Source of the DNA: Algiphilus aromaticivorans DG1253
GTDB taxonomy: Bacteria > Pseudomonadota > Gammaproteobacteria > Nevskiales > Nevskiaceae
Length of the DNA: 64,000 nucleotides
Direction of reading: 5' to 3'
Assembly: GCF_000733765.1 (NCBI RefSeq)
Contig: NZ_JPOG01000001.1
Span: 62,001-126,000, forward strand
Shown: positions 26,755 through 36,072 of the stretch, piece by piece
Layout: every line of letters starts with the position of its first letter
How positions within the stretch are numbered: position 1 is the stretch's first letter
Made by a program: the position numbers and the translations under genes
Notes under the pieces: generated by a model
Databases searched by the model: none
What the model was told of the DNA's origin: nothing
The model's input: only the letters and a program-made list of their open reading frames with translations

Positions 26755-27259
26755 ACGTGAGCGCCGGTGCGAAGCTGCCCCATTGCGTCGAGGTAAATCT
26801 GACCCACGTAGGCGAAGCTGGCGGCCGGATTAGCCATCGGCAGTCGGGCTGTCAGCCAGTACTAACTTCTGCACGTTGTGAGTTGCTCCAGACCGCTGGT
26901 CAACGACGAGTTGGGCTATCTACCCTTCGGGCGGAGACGAGACCAACCTCTTCTTCCAGGTCGTGGTCCGGCGCTAGGAGCGCGGCGCCATAGTGCTCAC
27001 TCACCAGCAATTTGCCCTTTTCCCAGTGGTTCACAACCCTGGACGACGTCAGCACAGCGACCGCCGCGCCGGGCGACCACCTACTGGATCCCAGCCACAT
27101 CGCTCAGATCAGCGGCGAGAGCTGCCGCCTCAAAGACGAGCGCGAGGCCGGGCACGTCCAACGGTCTGTCGCCAAGACCATCGAATGACCGTCTTGCTGG
27201 GTCAGATTTACTTCGGTGCCCAACACCGAAAGTGGGTCAGTTTTCAGTCGGCGTTGACA
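26755..27259 (+). mobile_element. Decayed IS21-family relic (inverted relative to the 16781 copy)
   Basis: The left part (26755-26835) is a degenerate copy of the IS21 istA-side end (GAGCGCCGG..., then AAATCTGACCCACGTAGGCGA). From about 26899 to 27188 the plus strand is a frameshifted istB 3' half (DELGYLPFG, then SGESCRLKDEREAGHVQRS, ending TIE-stop). The right terminus at 27259 is the complement of TGTCAACGCCGA, identical to the intact copy. istA and the 5' half of istB are deleted. It cannot move by itself. Confidence 0.8.
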
Positions 27260-27505
27260 CATTACGCAGCCCAAGCACCTCCATGATGCGCTTTATGTCG
27301 TACTGCAGCATCGTGTTTGGCATCTTTCGTGGCGTTACCGAGGCTTTATTTCCGGTGCACAAAGGGTGAAGATGAGCTGGGTCCGGGCGCAATAACCGGA
27401 ACGCCGACCACGTTTTTGCCGTCCCCTTTGACAGGGTGCGCACCATTGCAATGGCGCTCTCTACCGGCCGCGAGTGAGGGCACCCGTGACCTATGGAGGC
27501 TGTGA
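27260..27505. other. Short region between IS21 relic and small ORF; possible gene remnant
   Basis: A minus-strand frame from 27446 runs to the IS21 terminus (ends MLQYDIKRIMEVLGLRN) and could be the remains of a gene truncated by the insertion. I do not recognise it and see no start signal. Otherwise nothing was identified here. Confidence 0.3.
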
Positions 27506-27706
27506 ATGACTAATACGGGCAGCACCAAGCCGGGAGCTGGCAGGTCTCAAGGTCCAAGCGTCCCTGAAGAAGACGCTTTCGACCGTCTGTACCGGCACTT
27601 GAACAGTCCTCGTCAGCGACAGGCGCAGGAAGCCCTTCGTGACGTCACTGTTGAGGATCTTCGGCAGAATTACCAGCCTGGCGGGACTGAGACGGGGGGC
27701 AACTGA
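27506..27706 (+). CDS. Small hypothetical protein (66 aa)
   Basis: The ATG at 27506 has GGAGG about 6 nt upstream. The sequence is polar, with a plausible helical middle (DAFDRLYRHLNSPRQRQAQE followed by ALRDVTVEDLRQNY) and low-complexity ends. No family was recognised. It lies inside the Tn7-like element between the IS21 relic and the metal-resistance cargo. Confidence 0.45.
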   Translation: MTNTGSTKPGAGRSQGPSVPEEDAFDRLYRHLNSPRQRQAQEALRDVTVEDLRQNYQPGGTETGGN

Positions 27707-27835
27707 TCCAAGAATGATCGTACGTCTTTCCTCCGAAAGTTCGGCGCCGGGCGCTACCGACTCTTGCAGGGGCAGCGGCTGAAGCCGCTCGTGGCCGCAT
27801 TGCGTGACGACCCCAGCCATCGGCGCCAGCGAAGA

Positions 27836-28396
27836 TCATTCCGACGCGGACGGCAAGCCGAGATAACGGGGCACCGAACGCAAATAACGTTCGTAAGCGG
27901 CGCCGTGGACATGCCCCAGAAACCGTTCCTCTGAGGGTATATAGGCGACGAACAACGCCAAGGCTACCGACGTGCCCGCGAGCGCGAAGGCGCTATCGCC
28001 GGCAATCGCCGCTCCCAGCATCGCAAGGCCCCAGCCCACGTTCTGTGGGTTGCGACTGAAACGATAGACGCCGCCGGTCACTAGGGTCTCCAACTCGCGC
28101 CCGGACATCCGGCTGAGCGACGCCATGCGCCCGATGCCGGCAGCAGCCAGCAGCACGCCTACCGCGAGCAGACTGCCGCCGGCAAGCCCACGCAACCAGA
28201 CCGGAATGTCCAAAGGTGCTATCCCAAGCCACGCCGCGAGGAAGGCGAGCGCCGTGAGCCAGACGTAAAGCGCCCACACGACGATCACGGTTGGAAACGA
28301 CAACGGCTGTAGTGCCAACTGCTCGCGCAACACGCGCTGAATCGCGTAGCCCCCAAGCAACGCGCCCGCTCCCAAAGCCAACAACCACAAGATCAT
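27836..28396 (-). CDS. Isoprenylcysteine carboxyl methyltransferase-like membrane protein
   Basis: This 186-residue protein has four or five hydrophobic helices and the ICMT/PEMT-type C-terminal SAM-binding signature: LVTGGVYRFSRNPQNVGW, then IPSEERFLGHVHG and YERYLRSVPRYLGL. Family members methylate lipids or small thiol substrates in the inner membrane, and such genes recur in heavy-metal and arsenic cargo regions. The substrate cannot be inferred. It is divergent from the rhodanese-cyclase gene. Confidence 0.82.
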   Translation of the reverse strand: MILWLLALGAGALLGGYAIQRVLREQLALQPLSFPTVIVVWALYVWLTALAFLAAWLGIAPLDIPVWLRGLAGGSLLAVGVLLAAAGIGRMASLSRMSGRELETLVTGGVYRFSRNPQNVGWGLAMLGAAIAGDSAFALAGTSVALALFVAYIPSEERFLGHVHGAAYERYLRSVPRYLGLPSASE

Positions 28397-28513
28397 TTTT
28401 CCACCTCCTATTCAGTCCAAAGTTTCAGGTATTGAGCTCCCGCATACATGTGAACATATGAACAACTATTTGTACAATAATGCGAAACCCTTAATCCTTA
28501 GAGGCGATTGGTG
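28397..28513. promoter_or_regulatory. AT-rich divergent promoter region
   Basis: A 117-bp spacer between the ICMT-like and rhodanese-cyclase genes, with ATGTGAACATATGAACAAC and TTTGTACAATAATG. The GAACATATGAAC stretch resembles half-sites of ArsR/SmtB-type operators, but no such regulator lies in the window, so this is weak. Confidence 0.3.
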
Positions 28514-29518
28514 ATGCCGCACCCCGTTGCTCGTCTGACATCGGATGCGCTGCAGGCGCAGTTGCAAACGCAACAGCCCCCACTGTTGTTGGATATACGC
28601 CGCCGAGCAGCCTTCGCTCACGTCCCGTTGCGCTTGCCAGGCGGCATACCGCTGCTTCTCGATGCTGAACCGATCCGTATTCCGGACGCAGAGCGGATGC
28701 GCCCAGTCGTCACCTACTGCCTGTGCAGCGGGGAGGCCTCCAGCCTGCGCGTAGCGCAATGGCTCGTGGAAGCGGGCTACGAATCGGTGGGCGTCCTCGC
28801 CGGAGGGCTGCCCGAGTGGCGACGCGCCGGCTACGAAACGCAGGCGGTCGATCTCTTGGCTGGTGCAGCGCTGGCGTGGCAGGACCTGTCCGGCCCAGGC
28901 AACCACGGCGGTCTGGACGCGCACAGCGCACTCGTCCCGCTGGTTGCGGAACAGACGCTTCTGGCGGGCGTCACGCTACCAGTGCGGCGCGAAATGGCCG
29001 TGTTGTTCATCGACATGGTGGACTCAACCCGGCTGATCATGAATACATCCGCGGAGCGCGCCTTGTCCCTGGTACAGACGTTCATGGCCGCCGTGACCGA
29101 GATAGCCCTGCACCATTGCGGCGACGTACACGACTTCGCGGGCGACGGCGCGCTGCTCTATTTCGCCGGCGCCGGCGAGGCGGTACCCGCGGCATTCGCG
29201 CTGCGAGAGCGCCTGGCCCTTGCTCGGCTCGACGAACCCGAGCTCCCCGAGGCGCGCATCTCAGTCGCTTCCGGGCCGCTATTGATCGGCCGCATCGGAG
29301 GCGCGCATCGACAAGGCCTGTCCTTCCTCGGCCCCTGCGTCAATATCGCGGCGCGCAGCCAGACCCAAGCACCGCCGGGAGGAATCGTCATCACGGACGA
29401 CGTCTACCGGGAAACCGAAAGCACCGATCCGGATCTCGCCGGCTGCTTCAAGCCACTGCCAACGACACGGCCCCCGAAAGGGATCGAAACGCAAATGCCG
29501 GCGCTGTACCTGGCATAA
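28514..29518 (+). CDS. Rhodanese-nucleotidyl cyclase fusion protein
   Basis: This 334-residue protein has an N-terminal rhodanese domain (PPLLLDIRRRAAFAHVPL; active loop TYCLCSGEASS with Cys69 and Cys71; GVLAGGLPEWRRAGY). It is followed from about residue 155 by a class III adenylate/guanylate cyclase domain: MAVLFIDMVDSTRLI (metal Asp167), VHDFAGDGALLYF (Asp211), GPLLIGRIGG and LGPCVNIAARSQ. It is soluble, with no membrane segment. It could couple sulfane sulfur or thiol state to cyclic nucleotide production. GAGG precedes the ATG at 28514. It is the only plus-strand gene among the right-hand cargo. Confidence 0.88.
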   Translation: MPHPVARLTSDALQAQLQTQQPPLLLDIRRRAAFAHVPLRLPGGIPLLLDAEPIRIPDAERMRPVVTYCLCSGEASSLRVAQWLVEAGYESVGVLAGGLPEWRRAGYETQAVDLLAGAALAWQDLSGPGNHGGLDAHSALVPLVAEQTLLAGVTLPVRREMAVLFIDMVDSTRLIMNTSAERALSLVQTFMAAVTEIALHHCGDVHDFAGDGALLYFAGAGEAVPAAFALRERLALARLDEPELPEARISVASGPLLIGRIGGAHRQGLSFLGPCVNIAARSQTQAPPGGIVITDDVYRETESTDPDLAGCFKPLPTTRPPKGIETQMPALYLA

Positions 29519-29564
29519 GTCAGGATCCGCCTTGGCCTACGCGCTCCGCATGCCGCCACGCCGA

Positions 29565-29897
29565 TTATCGTCGCGTCACCGCTGCCTCGCCACGCGCACC
29601 ATCCGAAATGCGCACCGCCTCGCCCAGGTTGGAGACGAAAATCTTGCCGTCACCGGCATGTCCGTCGCCGGTACGCGCATGGCGAAGGATCGTATCCACC
29701 ACTGGCTCGGCAAGCGCATCCGGAACATCCAGCTCAAGCTTGGCCATCTCTGCCTTGGCGAGACCGCCGTCATCGGCCGCGTGGCCGTATTCCCGCAGAT
29801 GCACGACGGCGATCCCGGGCAACCCCGGGATCGCCGCGAGGGCATCCATTACGGCATCACGCATGTTCTCGCGCACATATGCCTTGATTTCCTTCAT
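29565..29897 (-). CDS. PII-like protein of the metal-efflux operon
   Basis: This 110-residue P-II superfamily protein has the N-terminal MKEIKAYVREN and the B-loop nucleotide-binding motif RTGDGHAGDGKIFVSNL. The T-loop is short and lacks the uridylylated tyrosine of GlnB/GlnK, so it is not a classical nitrogen sensor. It is the last gene of the czc operon, 14 bp after czcA, and may sense a nucleotide or metal and modulate the RND pump. Confidence 0.88.
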   Translation of the reverse strand: MKEIKAYVRENMRDAVMDALAAIPGLPGIAVVHLREYGHAADDGGLAKAEMAKLELDVPDALAEPVVDTILRHARTGDGHAGDGKIFVSNLGEAVRISDGARGEAAVTRR

Positions 29898-29911
29898 GAC
29901 CGTCTCCTTTG

Positions 29912-32900
29912 TCAGAGCTGCACTTCGCGCCGGGGCTCAGCGAACCAGCGGTAGACCGCCGGCAGCACCAGCAGCGTGAGCAGTGTTGAAGTGATAAGCC
30001 CTCCGACCACGACCGCCGCCAGCGGTCGCTGGACATTGGCGCCGATGCCGTCGGCCAGCAGCAGCGGCACGAGACCGAAGATCGAGGTCACGGCCGTCAT
30101 CAGCACCGGTCGCAGCCTGTGCTCGGCGCCGGTGCGCACGGCCTCGGTGATGTCCATGCCCTGTCCGCGCAGCTGATTGATGTAGGAGACGAGCACCACG
30201 CCGTTGAGCACCGCCACGCCGAAAACGGCGATGAAGCCGACGGCGGCCGGCACCGAGACATAGAGCCCCGTCAGCCACAGCGTCACGATGCCGCCGGTGA
30301 CCGCGAAGGGCACATTAAGGAAGATCAGCGCCGCGTAGCGCAGCGACGAGAAGGCCGAATACAGCAGCAGGAAGATCAACCCCAGTGTGACGGGCACGAC
30401 GAGATAGAGTCGTTGCATCGCCCGCTCCTGATTCTCGAACTGGCCGCCGAATTCGACGAAGTAGCCCGGCGGCATGTCGATCTCCGCCTCGATACGCTGG
30501 CGCAGATCCTCGACCACGCTGCCCATGTCGCGGCCGCGGACATTCATCTGCACGTAGATGCGCCGGCTGGCGTTGGAGCGGGAGATCTTCTTCGGCCCGG
30601 TGTAGAGCGACACATCGGCGACCCGGCTCAGCGGCATGAGCGCGCCGTCCGGCGTTCGCAACTGCAGACGCCGTATCTCGTCGAGGCCCTTGCGTTGACT
30701 CTCCTGCAGGCGCAGGAAGATATCGAAGCGCCGTACGCCGTCGAAGACCTGCCCCACAGCATCGCCGCCCACGCCGACCGAGAGCGTACTCAGCACCTCG
30801 TCGACGCTGATGCCGTAGCGCGCCAGCGCATCGCGATCCGGCTTGACCACGATCTGGCGCTTGCCGGACTGCTGCTGCATCCGTACGTCGGTAGCGCCGG
30901 GCACCTCCCGAGCCAGTGCCTCGACCTTGCGACCGACGGAAGCCAGCTCGTCCAGATCCTCGCCGAAGATGCTGGCCACGAGTTGCGCCTGCACGCCGGA
31001 GAGCAGCTCATCGGTACGCAGCTGAATGGGCTGCGAGAAGTTGTTGGCGAGCCCCGGGATGCGTTCCGAGACGCGCTCGGCCATGGCCGACTGCAATTGC
31101 TCGTAGTTGCGGCCGCTTTTCCATGCGCCCAGTGGCTTGAGCGTAATCACCGTGGCCACGACATTGACTGGCTCGGGATCGCCGCCCACCTCGGCACGCC
31201 CGACGCGCGAGTAGGTGCCGGTGACTTCCGGAAACTCGCGCAGCACCGACTGGATGCGCTTGCCGTACTGTATGGCCGAATCGAGGCTCGCGCCCGGCGG
31301 CAGGGTCGAGCGCACCTGGAAGGTGCCTTCGCGCAGCGTCGGTACGAACTCCGAGCCCAGCAGCGGGAACAGCAGCAGGCTGCCCGCGAAGAGCAATACC
31401 GCCCCGCCAAGCACAGCCGCCGGCCAACGCATCGCGCCATCCCGCAACGGTCGATAGCCGGCCTTCAGCCAGTGCACCAGCCCCGGTTCGGCCTGGGCGG
31501 CGCCCTTGCGGAACAGCAGTGTGACCATCACCGGGACCAGCGTCAGCGCCAGGAGCAAGGCGCCCAGCAGCCCGAAACTGATGGTGTAGGCCATGGGCGT
31601 GAACAGCTTGCCCTCGACGCCCTGCAGGGTGAACAGCGGCAGGAAGACAATGATGATGATGCCGGTGGCGAAAACGATCGGCCTCGCGACCTCCCGCCCG
31701 GCTTCGCCGACGATGCGCAGCAACGGAACGTCCTTGCCCCCCTGTCGCGCCTCCAGATTGCGCAGCACGTTCTCCAGCATGACGACCGAGCCGTCCACCA
31801 TCATGCCGATGGCAATCGCCAGCCCGCCCAGGCTCATCAGGTTCGCGGAAAGCCCCACGAAGTACATGGCGATGAAGGCCGCCAGCACGGACAGCGGCAC
31901 GCTGGCCACGACGATCAGGGTAGAGCGGAAGTTGCCGAGAAAGAGGTAGAGGAAGAACAGCACCAGCACCGCCCCCAGTAGCAGCGCCGACTGCACCGTG
32001 CCGATTGCCTTGCTGGTGAGCTCGGCCTGCGAGTAGAAGGGCTTGATGCGCAGCCCGTCCGGCAGGGACTGGTTGATGTCGGCGATCTTCTTCTCGACGT
32101 CGACCAGCACCTGCTGGGTATTGGTGCCGATCAGCTTGAAGACATAGCCGCCGGCCGACTCCTCGCCATTGGCGATCTGCGCACCGCGGCGGATGGCTGC
32201 GCCATGGGCGACCTCTGCCACATCGCCGACCGTGACGGGGTTGCCACCCTGCTCGGCGACGATGATGTCGCGGATGTCGTCGAGCCCGGCCTCGCCGGAA
32301 TCCACCCAGCCGTAACCCCGAATGATGTATTCCTCGCCGCCGCGATTGATGAAGGAGGCGCCCACATTGCGGTTGTTGGCGGCGAGCGCGCGGCGGACAT
32401 CGGCGACGGTCAGGTCACGCGCCAGCAGCGCGTTCTGATCGAGCCGGACCTGGTACTGCTTCTCGAAACCGCCGATGGAGAGCACGCCGGTCACACCGGG
32501 CACGGTGCGCAGCTGCGGCTTGACGATCCAGTCCTGGAAGGTGCGCTTCTCCATCAGCGAGAAGCCCTCGCCTTCCATCGTGTACATCAGGATGCGGCCA
32601 AGCCCGGTGGTGATCGGGCCGAGTTGCGGCTCGCCCAAGCCCGGCGGAATCTCTCGCCGGGCCTCCGCCAGTCGTTCGTTGACCAGACGCCGGGCGAAAT
32701 AGATGTCGGTGCCGTCCTCGAAGTAGACGTCGACGCGCGACAGCCCGAAGATCGATGTCGACTGCACCTTCGCCAGATTCGGCAGTCCGTACATGCTGAT
32801 CTCGATGGGATAGGAGATCAGCGTCTCCACATCCTCGGGGGACAGCCCCTCGCTGGACGTGAATATCTGCACCATCGTCGGCGTGGCATCCGGGAAGGCA

Positions 32901-33010
32901 TCCACCGCCAGCCGCTGGAAGGAGAAGTAGCCGCCGATCGCCAGCCCGATGACCGCGACGACGACCAGCACCCGATTCTCGAGCGCAAGTCGCAGGATTG
33001 CGTTGATCAT
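29912..33010 (-). CDS. czcA: CusA/CzcA-family heavy-metal efflux RND pump
   Basis: This 1032-residue inner-membrane RND proton antiporter has the expected 12 helices and two large periplasmic loops. SYPIEISMYGLPNL and the funnel segments are clear. The helix-4 motif reads LAIAIGMMVDGSVVMLENV (Asp406), that is AIGxxVD and not the DFGxxxD of classical CzcA. This is closer to CusA-like groups, so the metal (Zn/Co/Cd versus Cu/Ag or other) is uncertain. It pairs with the adaptor and outer-membrane channel encoded upstream. Confidence 0.93.
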   Translation of the reverse strand: MINAILRLALENRVLVVVAVIGLAIGGYFSFQRLAVDAFPDATPTMVQIFTSSEGLSPEDVETLISYPIEISMYGLPNLAKVQSTSIFGLSRVDVYFEDGTDIYFARRLVNERLAEARREIPPGLGEPQLGPITTGLGRILMYTMEGEGFSLMEKRTFQDWIVKPQLRTVPGVTGVLSIGGFEKQYQVRLDQNALLARDLTVADVRRALAANNRNVGASFINRGGEEYIIRGYGWVDSGEAGLDDIRDIIVAEQGGNPVTVGDVAEVAHGAAIRRGAQIANGEESAGGYVFKLIGTNTQQVLVDVEKKIADINQSLPDGLRIKPFYSQAELTSKAIGTVQSALLLGAVLVLFFLYLFLGNFRSTLIVVASVPLSVLAAFIAMYFVGLSANLMSLGGLAIAIGMMVDGSVVMLENVLRNLEARQGGKDVPLLRIVGEAGREVARPIVFATGIIIIVFLPLFTLQGVEGKLFTPMAYTISFGLLGALLLALTLVPVMVTLLFRKGAAQAEPGLVHWLKAGYRPLRDGAMRWPAAVLGGAVLLFAGSLLLFPLLGSEFVPTLREGTFQVRSTLPPGASLDSAIQYGKRIQSVLREFPEVTGTYSRVGRAEVGGDPEPVNVVATVITLKPLGAWKSGRNYEQLQSAMAERVSERIPGLANNFSQPIQLRTDELLSGVQAQLVASIFGEDLDELASVGRKVEALAREVPGATDVRMQQQSGKRQIVVKPDRDALARYGISVDEVLSTLSVGVGGDAVGQVFDGVRRFDIFLRLQESQRKGLDEIRRLQLRTPDGALMPLSRVADVSLYTGPKKISRSNASRRIYVQMNVRGRDMGSVVEDLRQRIEAEIDMPPGYFVEFGGQFENQERAMQRLYLVVPVTLGLIFLLLYSAFSSLRYAALIFLNVPFAVTGGIVTLWLTGLYVSVPAAVGFIAVFGVAVLNGVVLVSYINQLRGQGMDITEAVRTGAEHRLRPVLMTAVTSIFGLVPLLLADGIGANVQRPLAAVVVGGLITSTLLTLLVLPAVYRWFAEPRREVQL

Positions 33011-33025
33011 GATGTCCGCCTCGCG

Positions 33026-34411
33026 CTAGTGGCTGTGCGCGGCACTGCGGCCACTGGCAGTGAGCGCGGATTTGAGGTCGAAGGCGCCAATCGTGACGAC
33101 GCGATCGCCGGGGGACAGTCCCTCGCGAATCTCGATGCGACCGTTGCCTTCGGCGCCGGTGACGACCGGGGCGGCGCGAAACGCACCTTCCTCATCCCCG
33201 GGCACGAAGACGAACTGCTCACCGTCGATCGTCTGCACGGCATCCACGGGTACCAGTGCATAACGCGCGCTGTCGCCGGTGGCGATGCGGGCGGTGCCGA
33301 ACATGCCAGCGCGCAATGCACCGTCCGGATTGGTCACCTCGGCGCGCACTCGCACCGTGCGCGCAGCCTCGTCCAGCTCCCGCGACACCCAGTCCGTGAC
33401 GCCCTCGAAGGGGCGTCCCGGCAGGGCGCGCAGCGACAGCGTCACGGGCTGGCCCGGTGCCAGACGAGGCAAGTCCTGCTCGTCGGCCTCGATCATCACC
33501 CACATGCGCTCGGTATTGACGATGTGGATGGGGGTGTCCTGCGCGGACAGGGTCTGCCCCGGGACCAGATCGCGCTGCTGAATCGTGCCGGCGATGGGAG
33601 CAGTCAGTGGGTAACGCGACAGCGGCGCGTCACCGCCGGCGGCAATGCCCGCGATAGCGGCCTCGCTGAGGCCGTAGAGGCGCAGCTCGGCGCGCGCGGC
33701 GTCGCGCTCGGCCTGCGCCTGCAGGTAGGTCGCACGCGAGCTCAGCAGCTTCTCCTGACTGATGATCTGCTGCTCGGCCAGCTTCTCGTGCCGCTGATAG
33801 TTCGCGCGCTCGGCCGAGAGCTTCGCGCGGGCAGTCAGATACGCCGCCTTGGCGCGTCCCAGGGCGACACTGTCCAGAATGGCAACTGTCTCGCCGGCGC
33901 TGACGCTTTCACCGAGATCCCGGGTCACCTTCAGCACCTTGGCCTCCAGCCGCGGCCCGACGCGGGCAATGCGATCCGCGTCGAAAGCCACTGTCGCTGG
34001 CGCCTGCACACTGTCGGTCGCCGTGCCGGCCTCGGCTGGCGCAATGCTCAGCGACAACTGATTACGCTGGGCCGGCTCCAGATGTATTGCGCGCTCTTCC
34101 TGGGTGTGACTCGCACGGCCTTGCTCTCCACCTTCGTCATGTCCGGCTTCGCCGTGGCCTTCCGTTGCCTCTTCGCCATGCTCGGCCTCGCCGTGTCCGG
34201 ACGCCTGCGGGCGCCCCGCCTCGCTGCCTCCGGCTTCGTGTCCGCCACTCTGGTGCTTATCCTCTGCGCCGTGCGCCTTGTCTTCGTGGCCGGCATGCGT
34301 ATTGTTTCCGGCAGGGGCGCTCTCGGCGCTATCGGTACTGCCACCGCAGGCAGCGGTAGCCATCAATGCGCCGGCCACCAGCAGCAGCGCGGCGTTATGT
34401 CGTGTACGCAT
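33026..34411 (-). CDS. czcB: Efflux RND periplasmic adaptor (CzcB/CusB type)
   Basis: This 461-residue lipoprotein (signal and lipobox ATAACGG) has an unusually long His/Glu-rich region at residues about 37-105 (repeats such as HAGHEDKAHG, GHGEAEHGEE, HGEAGHDEGG) that is suited to binding metals. Next comes the membrane-fusion core: APATVAFDADRIARVGPRLE, the helical hairpin LTARAKLSAERANYQRHEKL, the lipoyl half LTAPIAGTIQQRDLVPGQTL and the beta-barrel. It bridges czcA and czcC, 15 and 11 bp from its neighbours. Confidence 0.92.
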   Translation of the reverse strand: MRTRHNAALLLVAGALMATAACGGSTDSAESAPAGNNTHAGHEDKAHGAEDKHQSGGHEAGGSEAGRPQASGHGEAEHGEEATEGHGEAGHDEGGEQGRASHTQEERAIHLEPAQRNQLSLSIAPAEAGTATDSVQAPATVAFDADRIARVGPRLEAKVLKVTRDLGESVSAGETVAILDSVALGRAKAAYLTARAKLSAERANYQRHEKLAEQQIISQEKLLSSRATYLQAQAERDAARAELRLYGLSEAAIAGIAAGGDAPLSRYPLTAPIAGTIQQRDLVPGQTLSAQDTPIHIVNTERMWVMIEADEQDLPRLAPGQPVTLSLRALPGRPFEGVTDWVSRELDEAARTVRVRAEVTNPDGALRAGMFGTARIATGDSARYALVPVDAVQTIDGEQFVFVPGDEEGAFRAAPVVTGAEGNGRIEIREGLSPGDRVVTIGAFDLKSALTASGRSAAHSH

Positions 34412-34422
34412 TCGGTATTCCT

Positions 34423-35691
34423 CTATTCGTTGGCTGGCGCGTTACCGAGGGCGATCAGGCCCCCGGTTGCGCGCTCCAGTTCGGTGCCGGTGGCAACCAG
34501 CTCGCGCAGGGCGTCGAGATGGTCGCGCCGCGTATTGATCAGGGTGTCCTGCGCTGTGGTCAGCGCCGGCGCGCCCAGCTCTCCGGCCTGGAAGGCGCGC
34601 TGAGTCAAGGCGAAGTTCTCGCGCGCAGCGGCCACCACCTCTTCGCTCATGGCCTGCACCCGCTGTCTCGCGGCCTGCATACCACTGAGCGCGGACAACA
34701 CTTGCAGCCGGACCTCGCGCTCCAGGGTTTCGCGGTCGAGGCGCGCCGCATCCAGGCCGGCGACGGCTTGCTGGCGCTCCCCGCCGTAGCGGTGAAGCAC
34801 CGGAAGTGGCAGGGAGACGCCGCCACCGGCAATGCGCGCCCCTTCCTCTTCTTGGTAGAAGCCGAAGACCGTGAGATTGGGGATGACCTGGCGGCGAGCG
34901 AGCTGAAGCTCCTCGCGCGCCGCCGCCACGCGCGATGCGGCAGCCGCGAGGTCGTCGCGCTGGGCGACCGCGCGCTCGATCAGGACCTGCTTGTCCGGCA
35001 TTTCGGGCGCCGTGGGCCTCAGCCGGCCTTCGAGCTGCAGCGGTGCATCCGGTGCCAGCGCCAGCAGCTCGCGCAGCCGGATACGGGCCTGCGCCCGTTC
35101 CGACTGCGCGCGCGCAAGCAGCGCCCTGGCGCGCCCCGCACCAATGCGGGCGACATTGGCCTCCATGCGCGTGCCCTGACCCGCATCGAGACGGCGCTGC
35201 GCGTAGTCGGCAAGGTCGCGGTTGACGGCCACCACCTCCCGCGCGGTGGCCACGGCGCGCTCCGCCACGAGCGCATCGAGAAAGGCGGCGCGCACGCGCG
35301 AACGCATGGCAACCTGCAGAAATCGCAAGTCGGCTTCATCGGCGCTCAGTCGCGCCTGCGCGGCGCGCTGGCGCAGCCCGCTCTGCCCGGCGATCCAGAA
35401 TTCCTGGCTCAGGCGGATGCCGATATCGGTACTGGCCGATCCGTCCGGTGGATCGCGATCGGCAGCTTCGAGCCCGAGTTGGGGATTGGCGGGCACCGCC
35501 CGCTCGGCGTGGACCAGCGCACCCTCGCGCTGGCGCAGCCCGATGCGCGCGGCAATCAGTGTGGGGTTGTTGCGCTCGGCCCAGTCCAGGGCCTGGTTCA
35601 AATCAAGCGGTGACGGCGGCTGTGCCGCAGCCGCCCAGCAGGGCGCGCCGGCCAGCAACAGGCCGGCAAGGCGCATCAATCGGAATGCCAT
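34423..35691 (-). CDS. czcC: TolC-family outer membrane channel (CzcC type)
   Basis: This 422-residue outer-membrane efflux protein has a signal peptide (MAFRLMRLAGLLLAGAPCWA) and two OEP repeats: SPLDLNQALDWAERNNPTLI with GLEAADRDPPDGSASTDIG, and VIPNLTVFGFYQEEEGARIA with GGVSLPLPVLHRYGGERQQA. It provides the outer-membrane exit for the CzcBA pump. It is the second gene of the operon, 66 bp after the small His-containing protein. Confidence 0.92.
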   Translation of the reverse strand: MAFRLMRLAGLLLAGAPCWAAAAQPPSPLDLNQALDWAERNNPTLIAARIGLRQREGALVHAERAVPANPQLGLEAADRDPPDGSASTDIGIRLSQEFWIAGQSGLRQRAAQARLSADEADLRFLQVAMRSRVRAAFLDALVAERAVATAREVVAVNRDLADYAQRRLDAGQGTRMEANVARIGAGRARALLARAQSERAQARIRLRELLALAPDAPLQLEGRLRPTAPEMPDKQVLIERAVAQRDDLAAAASRVAAAREELQLARRQVIPNLTVFGFYQEEEGARIAGGGVSLPLPVLHRYGGERQQAVAGLDAARLDRETLEREVRLQVLSALSGMQAARQRVQAMSEEVVAAARENFALTQRAFQAGELGAPALTTAQDTLINTRRDHLDALRELVATGTELERATGGLIALGNAPANE

Positions 35692-35757
35692 CGTGTGTCC
35701 TCATCGCGAAAAGCGGTCGCGCCGCGCTTGGCGCGACGCGTTACGGGCGAATAAGGC

Positions 35758-36072
35758 TCAGGCGATGGGCGGTGTGAAGGGCGGTTCGAGCGCCGGCGGC
35801 CGTATCCCGGCGGGGACTGTTGCGTGATAGTCCCCGGCGGGCACGGAAACGAAGAGCGGGATATTGCTCGTCAGTGCCACTAGATGGGCCGAGGCGTGAC
35901 AGCAATGATCACAGCCCGAGACGAGTTTCCCGCCCTCTGCGTGCGCGTGCGTCTCGGCAACCGTGCTGTCGTGATCAACCGGCAGATCAAGATGCGCAGA
36001 CCACGCCACCCCGCTCAGCAATACGCTGAGCGCGACGAGCATCGCCATGGTGGGCAGAAAAGAATTGCGCAC
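35758..36072 (-). CDS. Small secreted His/Cys-containing protein (CzcI/DUF2946-like)
   Basis: This 104-residue protein has a signal peptide (FLPTMAMLVALSVLLSGVAW) and a short mature part rich in metal ligands (HLDLPVDHDSTVAETHAHAE, then SGCDHCCHASAHL). Small periplasmic proteins of the CzcI/CopL/DUF2946 type often precede czc operons and modulate metal response. Family assignment is by context and composition more than by strong motif. It is the first gene of the czcI-C-B-A-PII run. Confidence 0.7.
   Translation of the reverse strand: MRNSFLPTMAMLVALSVLLSGVAWSAHLDLPVDHDSTVAETHAHAEGGKLVSGCDHCCHASAHLVALTSNIPLFVSVPAGDYHATVPAGIRPPALEPPFTPPIA

Noticed and set aside
27237-27446. A real 69-residue minus-strand gene
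   Set aside because: No ribosome-binding site, no recognisable family, and it ends inside the IS21 terminus; kept only as a possible remnant.
30119-31981. Long plus-strand frame opposite czcA
   Set aside because: It is the antisense frame of a GC-rich membrane-protein gene, with low-complexity His/Arg/Gln content and no start signal or family motif.
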